A stretch of DNA of 64,000 nt, from positions 4,132,217 to 4,196,216 of the forward strand of contig OX639992.1 of the NCBI GenBank assembly GCA_951828515.1. Direction: 5' to 3'. Origin of the DNA: an uncultured Poribacteria bacterium. Its GTDB lineage: Bacteria; Poribacteria; WGA-4E; WGA-3G. The translations under genes were made by a program, and so were the position numbers. The first letter of the stretch is position 1. Each line of letters starts with the position of its first letter. Of the stretch, positions 44,416 to 52,117 are shown one piece after another. Under the pieces are notes generated by a model. The model saw only the letters and a list, made by a program, of their open reading frames with translations. It did no database searches and was not told the origin of the DNA.

Positions 44416-44444
44416 CGTGGGCGCGATTGATAGCCGCGCCCGCG
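44416..44444 (+). other. GC-rich hairpin after the propeller gene
   Basis: CGTGGGCGCG pairs with CGCGCCCGCG (one G-T pair) around a 9-base loop. There is no T-tract. It may protect the 3' end of the upstream message or reduce read-through into the next gene. Confidence 0.6.
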
Positions 44445-44509
44445 TATTCACAAGTGAGATTCCAAGTCACACGCTAAGGAATGGGCAACTGCAGTCTCAA
44501 AGGAAACGC

Positions 44510-46459
44510 ATGACGTATCCTCAGAATCGGACTATAGTCATAGAAAAGGCTTTCTGGTTCCTACCACTCCTCGTTTTTTTGCTCAGCTGTGCCCCAAATT
44601 CCAAAGAAGAGCCGATCTCGTGGGAGGTAACGTTCTTTTCGTTGGGGGCAAGGGTGCAATTTGATGCGATGGCACCGATACAGCGTCTGAGTGCTTTTAA
44701 CGCTGACGGCGTGATGGTGGCACAACTCAACTTTCCTGTGCCACCCCGTCAGACAGAATCCCTTTATTTTCAATGGAACGAAGCAGAAACCTATAGGTTT
44801 GAGGCGACCTTATCCACAGGGGATATTACCGTTCAAAGCGTGACCGCGCCGCGCACATACACACACGGAAATTTAGAGATCGCTATTCCCTATGGTGCCG
44901 CGAGTCAATCGGATTCATGGAGTATTTCAGAAAGCGACCAAAAAGCACTTGTTTTGCATGAAAGTGAAATGACTGCCACAGTTCTCGTTACAAACGGCAA
45001 TGTGCCAACGACCTTTGATCTCGAACTTTGTCTACCATCAACCGTAACCGCGGTTCGCTTTCCAGCAGATTGGGAGAGTGAAACAATCGATGCGAAAACT
45101 TGTCTCTCTACCGCCAGTAGACTTGGTGTCGCATCGGAGATATGGTACCGTGAATTAGTTCTGAGAACATCCGAGGCAAACCCATCGGGCAAACAAGAAA
45201 TTTCAGGCATTGTCCGTTTCACAACAGACGCAGGACACACATGGGAACAGCAAGCAACTGTGCAATTGCGGATAGCAACTATTTCTGAGATTACTGAACA
45301 CCTCTCTATCGAATCAATTGAGATGCCTACAGACGCAACGGGTACGGTGGATCTGAAGCAGCGAAAAGATACGATCTATTATCCGCGACCGTTATTCAGT
45401 TGGCTCCGAACCCCGCAGACCAATGCATTCGAGCCAACAACGTATCAGACAGTCCAACTCCGTAACGGCAGTGAAGAAACAATTCACGTGGTTGTGTCAT
45501 CAACTAACACGGATACGAGGAGTGGCGAAACGATACCCTTTCTCACACCTCCGGAGACAGCGAACGGTGGGATGAATCGGAGCGTAGCGTTTGCGAGTCT
45601 ACCGGGCGGCGCGGTTACAGAAATTCCTTTGCCTATCTATTTTCACCCAGTATATTTAAATCAAGGCAAGCCAGAACAAGCGATCCCTGGGGAGTATGAA
45701 CGTGAGGTTACGGTACAGGTTTGGGGAAGTGACGCGACGATTCTTCGTGAACAACGTCCGTTGCACCTAATCGTTCCAAACCAACAAGCATTGCTTGTGG
45801 GTCTATTGGCGATCATCAGCAGTTGTATCGGTTTCGTAATTGTCTTACGGTTCCACGAGCGACTTTTCGCAAGTTTCACAACGAAGCATCTCATTGTGAT
45901 TGCCCTGTTCAGCACAACGGTTTTTGTGGCAGTGATGGTTCCGTCAACACTGTTCCTTAACTTAGTCCGCGCCATCTTAGGTCCGTTCTCCGTACTGCTG
46001 ATTGGCTTAATCAACGAAACGCTCTATTACGCCTTGTTGACGGCACTGCTGATTTACATCATCGGAGCCCCAGGAAACGCTGAGACCACAAATCACATCC
46101 GCGCGAAAGGGAGTGGCGTAATCCTGCTTGTCTCTGCGGTGCGTCTGCTTCTCGGAGGGGTAACATTCGGGCTTTTCACACCGATGGCGATCGTCTATAC
46201 CGGCACAAGTGTCCTTCTACTGGAAACGGGATTCCTACTTGTGCGGAGTCGCAGCCTACTGGCGTGGGCAGTCGTATTGGGCATCTGTGATGCGCTCTCC
46301 GTTTATGTCGATCTTCAACTTTCTATACTGTTCTATCGGCTTTTCTACGCCGATTGGTATATCGTTCTCCGAATTTTAATAGAGGGGTTCGTCTATACAT
46401 TTATCGGTGTACTTCTCGGTGCACGATTAGGCAGAGGTCTATGGCGTGTGGCGGAATAG
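44510..46459 (+). CDS. Lipoprotein with extracytoplasmic domain and ECF-S-like membrane domain
   Basis: A 649-residue protein with two parts. The N-terminus has a lipoprotein signal with lipobox LLSC (Cys about residue 27), then about 400 residues of beta-rich extracytoplasmic sequence. From about residue 428 come several membrane helices: ALLVGLLAIISSCIGFVIVL, IVIALFSTTVFVAVMVPSTL, LLIGLINETLYYALLTALLI, and late helices ending TFIGVLLGARLGRG. Their size and loop pattern resemble substrate-binding S components of ECF vitamin transporters; I cannot prove this by eye. AAAGGA stands 5 bases before the ATG. The position 104 bases after the B12-controlled propeller makes it a candidate B12 membrane receptor. 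Orphan status is likely here: no EcfA or EcfT genes are in the window. Confidence 0.6.
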   Translation: MTYPQNRTIVIEKAFWFLPLLVFLLSCAPNSKEEPISWEVTFFSLGARVQFDAMAPIQRLSAFNADGVMVAQLNFPVPPRQTESLYFQWNEAETYRFEATLSTGDITVQSVTAPRTYTHGNLEIAIPYGAASQSDSWSISESDQKALVLHESEMTATVLVTNGNVPTTFDLELCLPSTVTAVRFPADWESETIDAKTCLSTASRLGVASEIWYRELVLRTSEANPSGKQEISGIVRFTTDAGHTWEQQATVQLRIATISEITEHLSIESIEMPTDATGTVDLKQRKDTIYYPRPLFSWLRTPQTNAFEPTTYQTVQLRNGSEETIHVVVSSTNTDTRSGETIPFLTPPETANGGMNRSVAFASLPGGAVTEIPLPIYFHPVYLNQGKPEQAIPGEYEREVTVQVWGSDATILREQRPLHLIVPNQQALLVGLLAIISSCIGFVIVLRFHERLFASFTTKHLIVIALFSTTVFVAVMVPSTLFLNLVRAILGPFSVLLIGLINETLYYALLTALLIYIIGAPGNAETTNHIRAKGSGVILLVSAVRLLLGGVTFGLFTPMAIVYTGTSVLLLETGFLLVRSRSLLAWAVVLGICDALSVYVDLQLSILFYRLFYADWYIVLRILIEGFVYTFIGVLLGARLGRGLWRVAE

Positions 46460-46461
46460 TA

Positions 46462-46615
46462 ATTAGCCATCAGTTTTCAGCAATCAGCAAAGAAAAGTTT
46501 GCAAGTGCCCCTAAAGTCGTCCGAAAGTTATCAACACCTTCTTTCAACTTTACGGACTTCGCAACTTTAGAAGACTTTGACAGACCTTACCCCACTGATA
46601 ACCGATAGCCATAAA
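46462..46615 (+). repeat. Heptad-type repeat region (copy c)
   Basis: AGCCATCAGTTTTCAGCAATCAGCA on the left is answered by CACTGATAACCGATAGCC on the right, the same left and right flanks as copies b and d. The middle is unrelated to the hairpin modules of other copies. The stretch lies between the lipoprotein gene and the second propeller gene. Confidence 0.65.
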
Positions 46616-46679
46616 TTTGTGATTTGTGACAAACACAGAAAACTTGAAAACTTACAATACAAACACAAGGAACATCATA

Positions 46680-48380
46680 ATGAAGCGAATTCAATTTTTG
46701 AGTCTACTTTGGCTGATCATCACCTTACCGCTTAACGTCGCAACGGCGGAGATGAGCGTCACTTGGGTCCGAACGGGCATAGTGATTGAAACAGAACACG
46801 GCGTAATGCTTGAAACGGAACACATAAATGGTGTTGAAGGCGAAATCAACATCGCATTCGAGACGAGCGGCACAGCGCATGACTTAGCCGAAACACCCGC
46901 AATCCAAACGCTTGATGCAAATCGCGTTTTGTTCCAATTGGCATGGCAACCGAATCAAAAGTACCAATTTCACTTGAATGATAGCGAAACAACAGTAACT
47001 TCGCCTCTAAAACCTGAGCCGTATCTCATCCGCACCGTCGAATTAGATGGACTCTTGTCGTTGATGGAAAACCTTCGTCAGCCGGCGAAACCCACAGCAC
47101 TCGCCTTAGGGCATGGAAATACGCCTAAATTAGCAATCGCAACCGACAGCGGACACCTCGCAGTACTCCAGCCGCTGACCGGCGAAATTCTCTGGAAAAC
47201 TCGTATTTCGGAAGGCTATGTAAAACAGATGGTATTCAGTGCCGATGATACGCAACTCTATATTGGTGAACAAGCGGCAGATGGATTTATCTATTGCTAC
47301 GACCTGACGACCGATAAACCGACACTTCGGTGGAAATACCGTACTGCCGACGACATTGATACCTCTACACCGAGTAATCCCGATAGCGTCTACGCTTGGG
47401 TGAGTTACCCCGGTCCATCGTGTATGAGAACGTTGGCGAATGGAGACTTGGTCGTAGCGAGCGTACACTCGTGGACAGAGAAGGACACGCCACTTAAGAA
47501 ATCCCAACTCTACAGATTCGATGGGAAAACGGGAAATGTTATCTGGAAATGGACGCGTGAGGGCGCGGTGCCGAAGGTGATGCGCTGGTTTGATGTAGGT
47601 GCTGATGGAAAAACACTCGCACTTCTAACGGATAGTGGACATAACTTGCAAGGGAGCGATGCTGGCAATGGAAAACTCACTGCGCTCAACGCAGAGGATG
47701 GAACAGAAAAGTGGCATATAAATATTCAACCGTTGCGCGAGTATTTCACGCAGGTCACATTCTGGCGAGGGGTTAGCATGTCTCCTGACGGTAAGTTCAT
47801 CAACGTGACAACCGACGATGGTCGTGCATTCATCTTTGACGTGAATAAGCCGGAACCGATATGGCAGGAAAACCTAACGACTCCGCTGGAGGTAAGTGGT
47901 ATCCCTATCACCGCAACTGCTGGCACGATAGGAGCGACGGATGCCGCGGCACTCTTCGTTACAGGGGATACGTATATTCCATATCACCTTCGGAAAGGAG
48001 TACAGAAGCCATCAGCAGGGCATCCCAACGGAATGACACTGTTCGCCTACTCGTGGCATGGCGAAAAGATCTGGCAATGGAAACTTGAGAATATGCCGCA
48101 AGGCTTACGCATTGACGCGAAGGATCGTTATGCCGTGCTATCGGTTTCCAAACGAGCACAGGACCCGAATGAGAGCCTTCATGGCGTGTCGGTGTTTGAT
48201 TTAACAGCGAAGGGCAACGGTTTGGCGAAGTACCTGTACACCTACCGCACAGAGGGGCAACTTCCCTACGACACACTCGCAATAAGTGCAGATGGTGGTC
48301 TAATCGTTGTGGTTGAGGTGCCGATCGCGCTGTCAGACGAGACTGTCCGCGGAAAAAACCGGATGCATGTGTTATATTGA
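46680..48380 (+). CDS. Secreted PQQ-like beta-propeller protein
   Basis: A 566-residue exported protein. The signal peptide FLSLLWLIITLPLNVATA ends near residue 22, followed by about 110 residues of beta-rich sequence. A multi-blade propeller of PQQ/WD-like repeats starts near residue 140: HLAVLQPLTGEILWKTRI, YCYDLTTDKPTLRWKYRT, RFDGKTGNVIWKWTR, LTALNAEDGTEKWHINI and LFAYSWHGEKIWQWKLE. The tryptophan-rich strand ends are typical of PQQ-like propellers, but the quinone-binding enzyme residues cannot be claimed. AAGGA precedes the ATG. It follows the two proteins above, so a role in the same surface system is plausible; a separate transcript cannot be excluded. Confidence 0.75.
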   Translation: MKRIQFLSLLWLIITLPLNVATAEMSVTWVRTGIVIETEHGVMLETEHINGVEGEINIAFETSGTAHDLAETPAIQTLDANRVLFQLAWQPNQKYQFHLNDSETTVTSPLKPEPYLIRTVELDGLLSLMENLRQPAKPTALALGHGNTPKLAIATDSGHLAVLQPLTGEILWKTRISEGYVKQMVFSADDTQLYIGEQAADGFIYCYDLTTDKPTLRWKYRTADDIDTSTPSNPDSVYAWVSYPGPSCMRTLANGDLVVASVHSWTEKDTPLKKSQLYRFDGKTGNVIWKWTREGAVPKVMRWFDVGADGKTLALLTDSGHNLQGSDAGNGKLTALNAEDGTEKWHINIQPLREYFTQVTFWRGVSMSPDGKFINVTTDDGRAFIFDVNKPEPIWQENLTTPLEVSGIPITATAGTIGATDAAALFVTGDTYIPYHLRKGVQKPSAGHPNGMTLFAYSWHGEKIWQWKLENMPQGLRIDAKDRYAVLSVSKRAQDPNESLHGVSVFDLTAKGNGLAKYLYTYRTEGQLPYDTLAISADGGLIVVVEVPIALSDETVRGKNRMHVLY

Positions 48381-48427
48381 TTATCCCAAGTGCAACCTAA
48401 TCAAAATAGGTAGAATCTACAGGGTCA

Positions 48428-48535
48428 TTTATGGTAAACCAGAAAAATAAGCAGACATTCTCCCCTCCCCGGGTAGGCGAGGTTTCTAACCTCGCCGGTG
48501 CAGAGTGTACAATTAATTCTAAAGTTTACCATAGT
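48428..48535 (-). mobile_element. MITE-like element, copy A
   Basis: Ends TATGGTAAAC and GTTTACCATA are perfect inverted repeats. The inside holds a 9-bp hairpin GGCGAGGTT-TCT-AACCTCGCC. Reverse-complemented, it aligns with copy B (60819-60950) over both ends and the centre, so the two are inserted in opposite orientations. It has no coding capacity. Confidence 0.75.
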
Positions 48536-48602
48536 TTCCATCTTTTATACCTATAGCGGATAAGGGGCCTCTATAGAAATTTAGTGCCTTGAAACGCTTC
48601 AG

Positions 48603-48681
48603 TCCCGTAGGGGCGGTATCTTTGTAGAAAAACAGCCACCTCCACCCTCAGGTTTCCCCGTGGGGGCGATATCTGTCTGGG
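48603..48681 (+). repeat. Two copies of a GTAGGGGCGGTATCT motif
   Basis: CCCGTAGGGGCGGTATCTTTG (48603 on) and CCCGTGGGGGCGATATCTGTC (48656 on) are similar direct copies about 53 bases apart in the gap before the Schlafen-like gene. The rest of the gap 48381-48795 holds MITE copy A and the promoter at 48723. Confidence 0.5.
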
Positions 48682-48722
48682 AACTTAAAACTAAATCGCC
48701 CTGGCAGAATGTATATGGTGCC

Positions 48723-48751
48723 TTGACAAATCCAAATTCTCTCGGTATACT
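48723..48751 (+). promoter_or_regulatory. Promoter of the AlbA_2/Schlafen-like gene
   Basis: Perfect -35 TTGACA (48723-48728) and -10 TATACT (48746-48751), spacer 17. The leader is about 38 bases. Confidence 0.85.
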
Positions 48752-48795
48752 TATTGTGAAAACTTTCGATTTTACTAAATTAGGCGGGGGCCCTG

Positions 48796-50001
48796 ATGTC
48801 AAATTTTACGGATGAAGAGTTACTGCAAGTCATCGAAATTGGAGAATCTGATACTGTTGAGTTTAAAGAGTCTCTATCCGGTAATACCCCAGAAAGAATT
48901 AGAGAGGCGATCTGTGCCTTCGCCAACGACCTGCCGGATTCCAGAAAGCCAGGTCTCGTTCTTGTGGGTGTGAAAGACGACACGACCCTCAGGACTACAC
49001 CGGTTACGGACGAATTGCTGCGTCGGTTGGCTGATATGAAGACTGACGGGAACATCGTACCTCCGCCATCATTGACAGTGGAAAAGCGTATGCTATGGGG
49101 CAAAGAAATTGCCATTGTCGCAGTACAACCCTCCAATTCACCCCCGGTCCGATGCCGGGGAGCGATCCATATCCGAACTGGACCGCGTCGAGGTATCGCT
49201 ACAGCGCAAGATGAACGGATACTCAACGAAAAACGAAGATACGGTGATCGTCCGTTTGACCTCTATCCGATTCTTTCCGCTGGGATTTCCGATCTTAACC
49301 TCGCTCTGTTCAGTTATGAATATTTATCTAAGGCGTTCTCAGCAGAAATATTGGGTGCCAATGATCGGAGTCTAAATGAACAGCTTGCAGCGACAAAGAT
49401 GATTACTGCTGCTGACGACCCGACTGCAACTGTGCTTGGGATCCTCTCAATTGGGAAGATGCCGCAAGATTTCTTACCTGGGGCTTACGTGCAATTCCTC
49501 AGAATTGATGGAAACAACCTTGCAGATGATATTATTGACAGTCTGACCATCCGAGGCCCGATTCTTGACCAGGTTCGCCGCTTAGACGATAAACTCATAG
49601 CACATAATCGAATCGCCGTTGATATTACATCCGGTCCCCTTGAAAAGCGGACAGCACTTTACCCAATAGAAGCAGTGCAACAGATTACCCGAAATGCTAT
49701 TATGCACAGGACCTACGAGGCGACGAATGCCCCAGTCCATGTATATTGGTTCAATGATCGAATCGATATTTTGAATCCTGGAGGTGTATTCGGTGAGATA
49801 ACGTCTGAAAATTTCGGGGAGTCGGGACTTACCGACTATCGGAACCCCAATTTAGCGGACGCGATGCGAACTTTTGGATTAGTGCAGCGGTTCGGCATCG
49901 GCATACCGATCGCGAGAAGGTTATTGGCACAGGCAGGACACCCAAAACCTGAATTTGAAATTGATAACACTTATGCACGAGTAACAATATATTCCCGGTA
50001 A
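48796..50001 (+). CDS. AlbA_2/Schlafen-domain protein with ATP-binding C-terminus
   Basis: A 401-residue protein of the type often annotated as a Schlafen-like or RecG-like transcriptional regulator. The N-terminal AlbA_2 domain starts ESDTVEFKESLSGNTPERIREAI (E-x-x-x-x-E-F-K-E hallmark) and continues to about residue 140. The C-terminal half has AVQQITRNAIMHRTYE, an INDAxxHR-like motif of the HATPase_c_4 fold (about residues 295-310), then RFGIGIPIARRLLAQAG. It is probably cytoplasmic and nucleic-acid-associated. Such genes are common in defence and accessory regions; function is unproven. It has its own promoter and a terminator-like hairpin at 50103-50128. Confidence 0.8.
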   Translation: MSNFTDEELLQVIEIGESDTVEFKESLSGNTPERIREAICAFANDLPDSRKPGLVLVGVKDDTTLRTTPVTDELLRRLADMKTDGNIVPPPSLTVEKRMLWGKEIAIVAVQPSNSPPVRCRGAIHIRTGPRRGIATAQDERILNEKRRYGDRPFDLYPILSAGISDLNLALFSYEYLSKAFSAEILGANDRSLNEQLAATKMITAADDPTATVLGILSIGKMPQDFLPGAYVQFLRIDGNNLADDIIDSLTIRGPILDQVRRLDDKLIAHNRIAVDITSGPLEKRTALYPIEAVQQITRNAIMHRTYEATNAPVHVYWFNDRIDILNPGGVFGEITSENFGESGLTDYRNPNLADAMRTFGLVQRFGIGIPIARRLLAQAGHPKPEFEIDNTYARVTIYSR

Positions 50002-50102
50002 TCTGTCGTGCCATAAACGCCTTATCTTCCATTGATCGCAGTATGGCAATTGGAATAAGTAACCCCTGTTTTACCGAGAGATGAGGCATACCCAAAAGTA
50101 TA

Positions 50103-50128
50103 GGGGAACAACAATAGTGTTGTTCCCC
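50103..50128. terminator. Bidirectional terminator-like hairpin
   Basis: GGGGAACAACA-ATAG-TGTTGTTCCCC, a perfect 11-bp stem with a 4-base loop, between two convergent genes. T-tracts are short, so termination is inferred from position and stem strength. Confidence 0.75.
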
Positions 50129-50181
50129 CTGATCGTAACTTCAAAATGGTGTACAAAAATCCCTAAGACGACTATGCCTCT

Positions 50182-50379
50182 TTACTGTGGTACCGCATTC
50201 TGAGCAACAGCGTTTTGTGTTGATACAATCACGCCTTGTAACGCCTGAAAATAGCTCATTTCAGCCATCTTAATTGCGTGCGTATCTCCACTTGCGCGTG
50301 CCCGTCTAAGTGCTTCCCAGCTCAACGCCAGCATCCGGTTCGTTTGCTCTAAAACTCTCCAATCCGCGTTCGAAATCAT
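50182..50379 (-). CDS. Small helical protein paired with an RHH regulator
   Basis: A 65-residue protein, MISNADWRVLEQTNRMLALS and on, predicted almost entirely alpha-helical and ending in a Gln/Asn/Val-rich tail. I recognise no family. GGGGGA stands about 5 bases before the ATG. It starts 20 bases after the RHH gene and shares its strand, so the two form a tiny operon. It could be the partner of a regulator, a toxin-like protein or a DNA-binding accessory; nothing in the sequence decides this. Confidence 0.6.
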   Translation of the reverse strand: MISNADWRVLEQTNRMLALSWEALRRARASGDTHAIKMAEMSYFQALQGVIVSTQNAVAQNAVPQ

Positions 50380-50399
50380 GGTATCCCCCGAAATTCGTT

Positions 50400-50639
50400 T
50401 TACGCTATCGGCGGTTTGTTGTTCCGCTCAAACAGCGCATTCAATGCCTCGCTCAACAGGTCTTGAATACTCGTGTCCTTTTCAATCGCGAGCATCTTTA
50501 ACTGCCGATGCACATCCTTATCGAAATGTCCGGAAATCATCTTTTTACCCTGACGGGATGGGGGGACCATTGGATTCGGTTTTGGTGTTCTTTCAACGGT
50601 AACCCCACCCGCGTCTGATAGAATTGCTACTGTTTTCAT
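50400..50639 (-). CDS. Ribbon-helix-helix DNA-binding protein
   Basis: A 79-residue protein. After a flexible N-terminus rich in Pro comes RQGKKMISGHFDKDVHRQLK (strand and helix 1) and AIEKDTSIQDLLSEALNALF (helix 2), the ribbon-helix-helix pattern of small dimeric repressors such as plasmid partition regulators and antitoxins. The ATG at 50639 has GGAGG 10 bases upstream. Palindromic sites overlap and flank that ribosome-binding region (50658-50686), which suggests self-repression. It is first in a two-gene unit. Confidence 0.82.
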   Translation of the reverse strand: MKTVAILSDAGGVTVERTPKPNPMVPPSRQGKKMISGHFDKDVHRQLKMLAIEKDTSIQDLLSEALNALFERNNKPPIA

Positions 50640-50657
50640 ATGATGTATGCCTCCATA

Positions 50658-50686
50658 CATGTGCACATGCAAACATGTATACACGT
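50658..50686 (-). promoter_or_regulatory. Probable operator of the RHH gene
   Basis: CATGTGCACATG (50658-50669) is a perfect 12-bp palindrome. ACATGTATACACGT (50673-50686) is a near-palindrome 3 bases further on. Both share ACATGT half-sites. They sit about 20-45 bases upstream of the RHH start codon, where a repressor would block transcription. Confidence 0.6.
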
Positions 50687-50797
50687 ATGAGAGTATATTA
50701 CGTTAGTTTTACAAGTCGGTTTCAGATGAGTGAAAATTTAATTTTCGGTTTTCGGCTTCCATATTTGGATGGAAAATTGGAGCGCGTTGGTTTTCTC

Positions 50798-50826
50798 TTG
50801 ATAAAGACTGGCATAGTTATTAGAAT
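50798..50826 (+). promoter_or_regulatory. Promoter of the LamG-domain gene
   Basis: -35 TTGATA (50798-50803) and -10 TAGAAT (50821-50826), spacer 17. The leader is about 65 bases, ending in an AAGGAGA ribosome-binding site. Confidence 0.7.
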
Positions 50827-50897
50827 GGCAAACGTATATCGTGACGTTTTCGCTATTTTTGACATGAGTGATGAAAAATAGAAAAGGAGAAAACAAA

Positions 50898-51731
50898 ATG
50901 AGAAGGTGCTTCTGGATGATCGCGGTTTCTGCATTTTGTGTTTTAACTTTCGATGCAACCGCCCAAGTGACGAAAGGTTTACACTTCTACATGCCTTTCA
51001 ACGAAGGAAAAGGCGATATTGCCAAGGACGTAGGTCCAAACGGATTTGAAGCAGAACTCCACGATAGCGCGAAATTCGTTGCCAAAGGTAAGGTGGGGAG
51101 TGCAATCGAATTTTCGGAGGGTCCCGCATTGATAATTGATCCGGGCGGACAGAGTGAACTTTATGTGGAACATCTGACCGTTGCCGTTTGGATACATCCG
51201 TTTGAAATATCAAAGGTCGGTCTTGGTGACGGACACGTCTATGGGAATATCTTTTACGACAAATCGGGTACAAGCGACGACAACGTCGAATTTGGACTCG
51301 GAAGTGGCGAAGGATTGTATTGGTATATCAATTCTGGGCAGAAAAAGATGGGTCCGTTTAACGGCGCCGATGTTGACACAACACTTTCATTGCCTAACTT
51401 AGGTTTGAAACCTAAGAACTGGTACCACGTCGTTGGGACATTTGATGGAGAGAAAATTCAGATTTACCTTGACGGGGAACTTGCGGGTGAGAAAGATGTG
51501 CCAAAGAACGGTCCCGTAATGGTCTGGAACGACAACAACATTGAAATCGGTGGTCGTCCGGACACAAACGGCGGTGCCAATCTCTACAAGGGCTTGCTTG
51601 ACGAATTAGCGGTGTATGATCGCGCGTTAACGCCGGGGGAGGTTGTAACGGTCATGAACGCCAGAGATATTCTGACCGTCGATATTGCAGGTAAATTGAC
51701 AACGACATGGGGTGCGCTCAAGACAAAGTAG
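50898..51731 (+). CDS. Secreted LamG/concanavalin-like domain protein
   Basis: A 277-residue protein with a signal peptide (MRRCFWMIAVSAFCVLTF, cleavage after about residue 23) and one LamG-like jelly-roll domain from about residue 28. The domain shows LHFYMPFNEGKGDIAKDVGP, FTVAVWIHP-type strand (LTVAVWIHPFEIS), WYHVVGTFDGEKIQIYLDGE and a late IGGRPDTNG with LLDELAVYDRALTPGEV, the classical Laminin_G_3 pattern. It probably binds glycans or acts as an adhesive module outside the cell; no enzyme domain is attached. The ATG at 50898 has AAGGAGA 7 bases upstream. Confidence 0.88.
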   Translation: MRRCFWMIAVSAFCVLTFDATAQVTKGLHFYMPFNEGKGDIAKDVGPNGFEAELHDSAKFVAKGKVGSAIEFSEGPALIIDPGGQSELYVEHLTVAVWIHPFEISKVGLGDGHVYGNIFYDKSGTSDDNVEFGLGSGEGLYWYINSGQKKMGPFNGADVDTTLSLPNLGLKPKNWYHVVGTFDGEKIQIYLDGELAGEKDVPKNGPVMVWNDNNIEIGGRPDTNGGANLYKGLLDELAVYDRALTPGEVVTVMNARDILTVDIAGKLTTTWGALKTK

Positions 51732-52076
51732 TAGGTATATGCTATGTAACAATTGATCCCACCTCAAAATGGCAGGTGCGGTTTTGCGGCGTATTCGCCC
51801 CGGTGAATGCCACACGGAGAACATTCATACCGTTGATTCATGCGACGCGCATTGCCAACCGCACCATAGGTATCCATTTAAGAAAAGATCATGGGAACTT
51901 TGTTCAGTTAATTGTAAAACTCTAAAACTCAGAAAACATACTGCTCAAAAGGTCGAATGTGTATCGATTTATATGCCATAGCAGTTTTAAACCGCGCTGT
52001 ACACTCCATCTCAAAACTTGAATTTCACTACACCAATCCCCTCCAAAATTCGCAAGCATAAAAATCCGAAATCTGC
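51732..52076. other. Gene-free gap of about 345 bases
   Basis: No convincing open frame, tRNA or terminator is visible. GGTGCGGTT and AACCGCACC form an isolated 9-bp inverted pair about 75 bases apart. A -10-like TATACT (52077-52082) with a poor -35 lies just before the CotH-ankyrin gene. Confidence 0.5.
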
Positions 52077-52117
52077 TATACTAATTGCAACTAAAAAAAT
52101 TAAGAATGGGTGAAAAA

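Noticed and set aside
50624-50881. Rightward open frame overlapping the RHH operator and the LamG promoter
   Set aside because: It lies across a palindromic operator and a good promoter, has no ribosome-binding site, and its product shows no motif.
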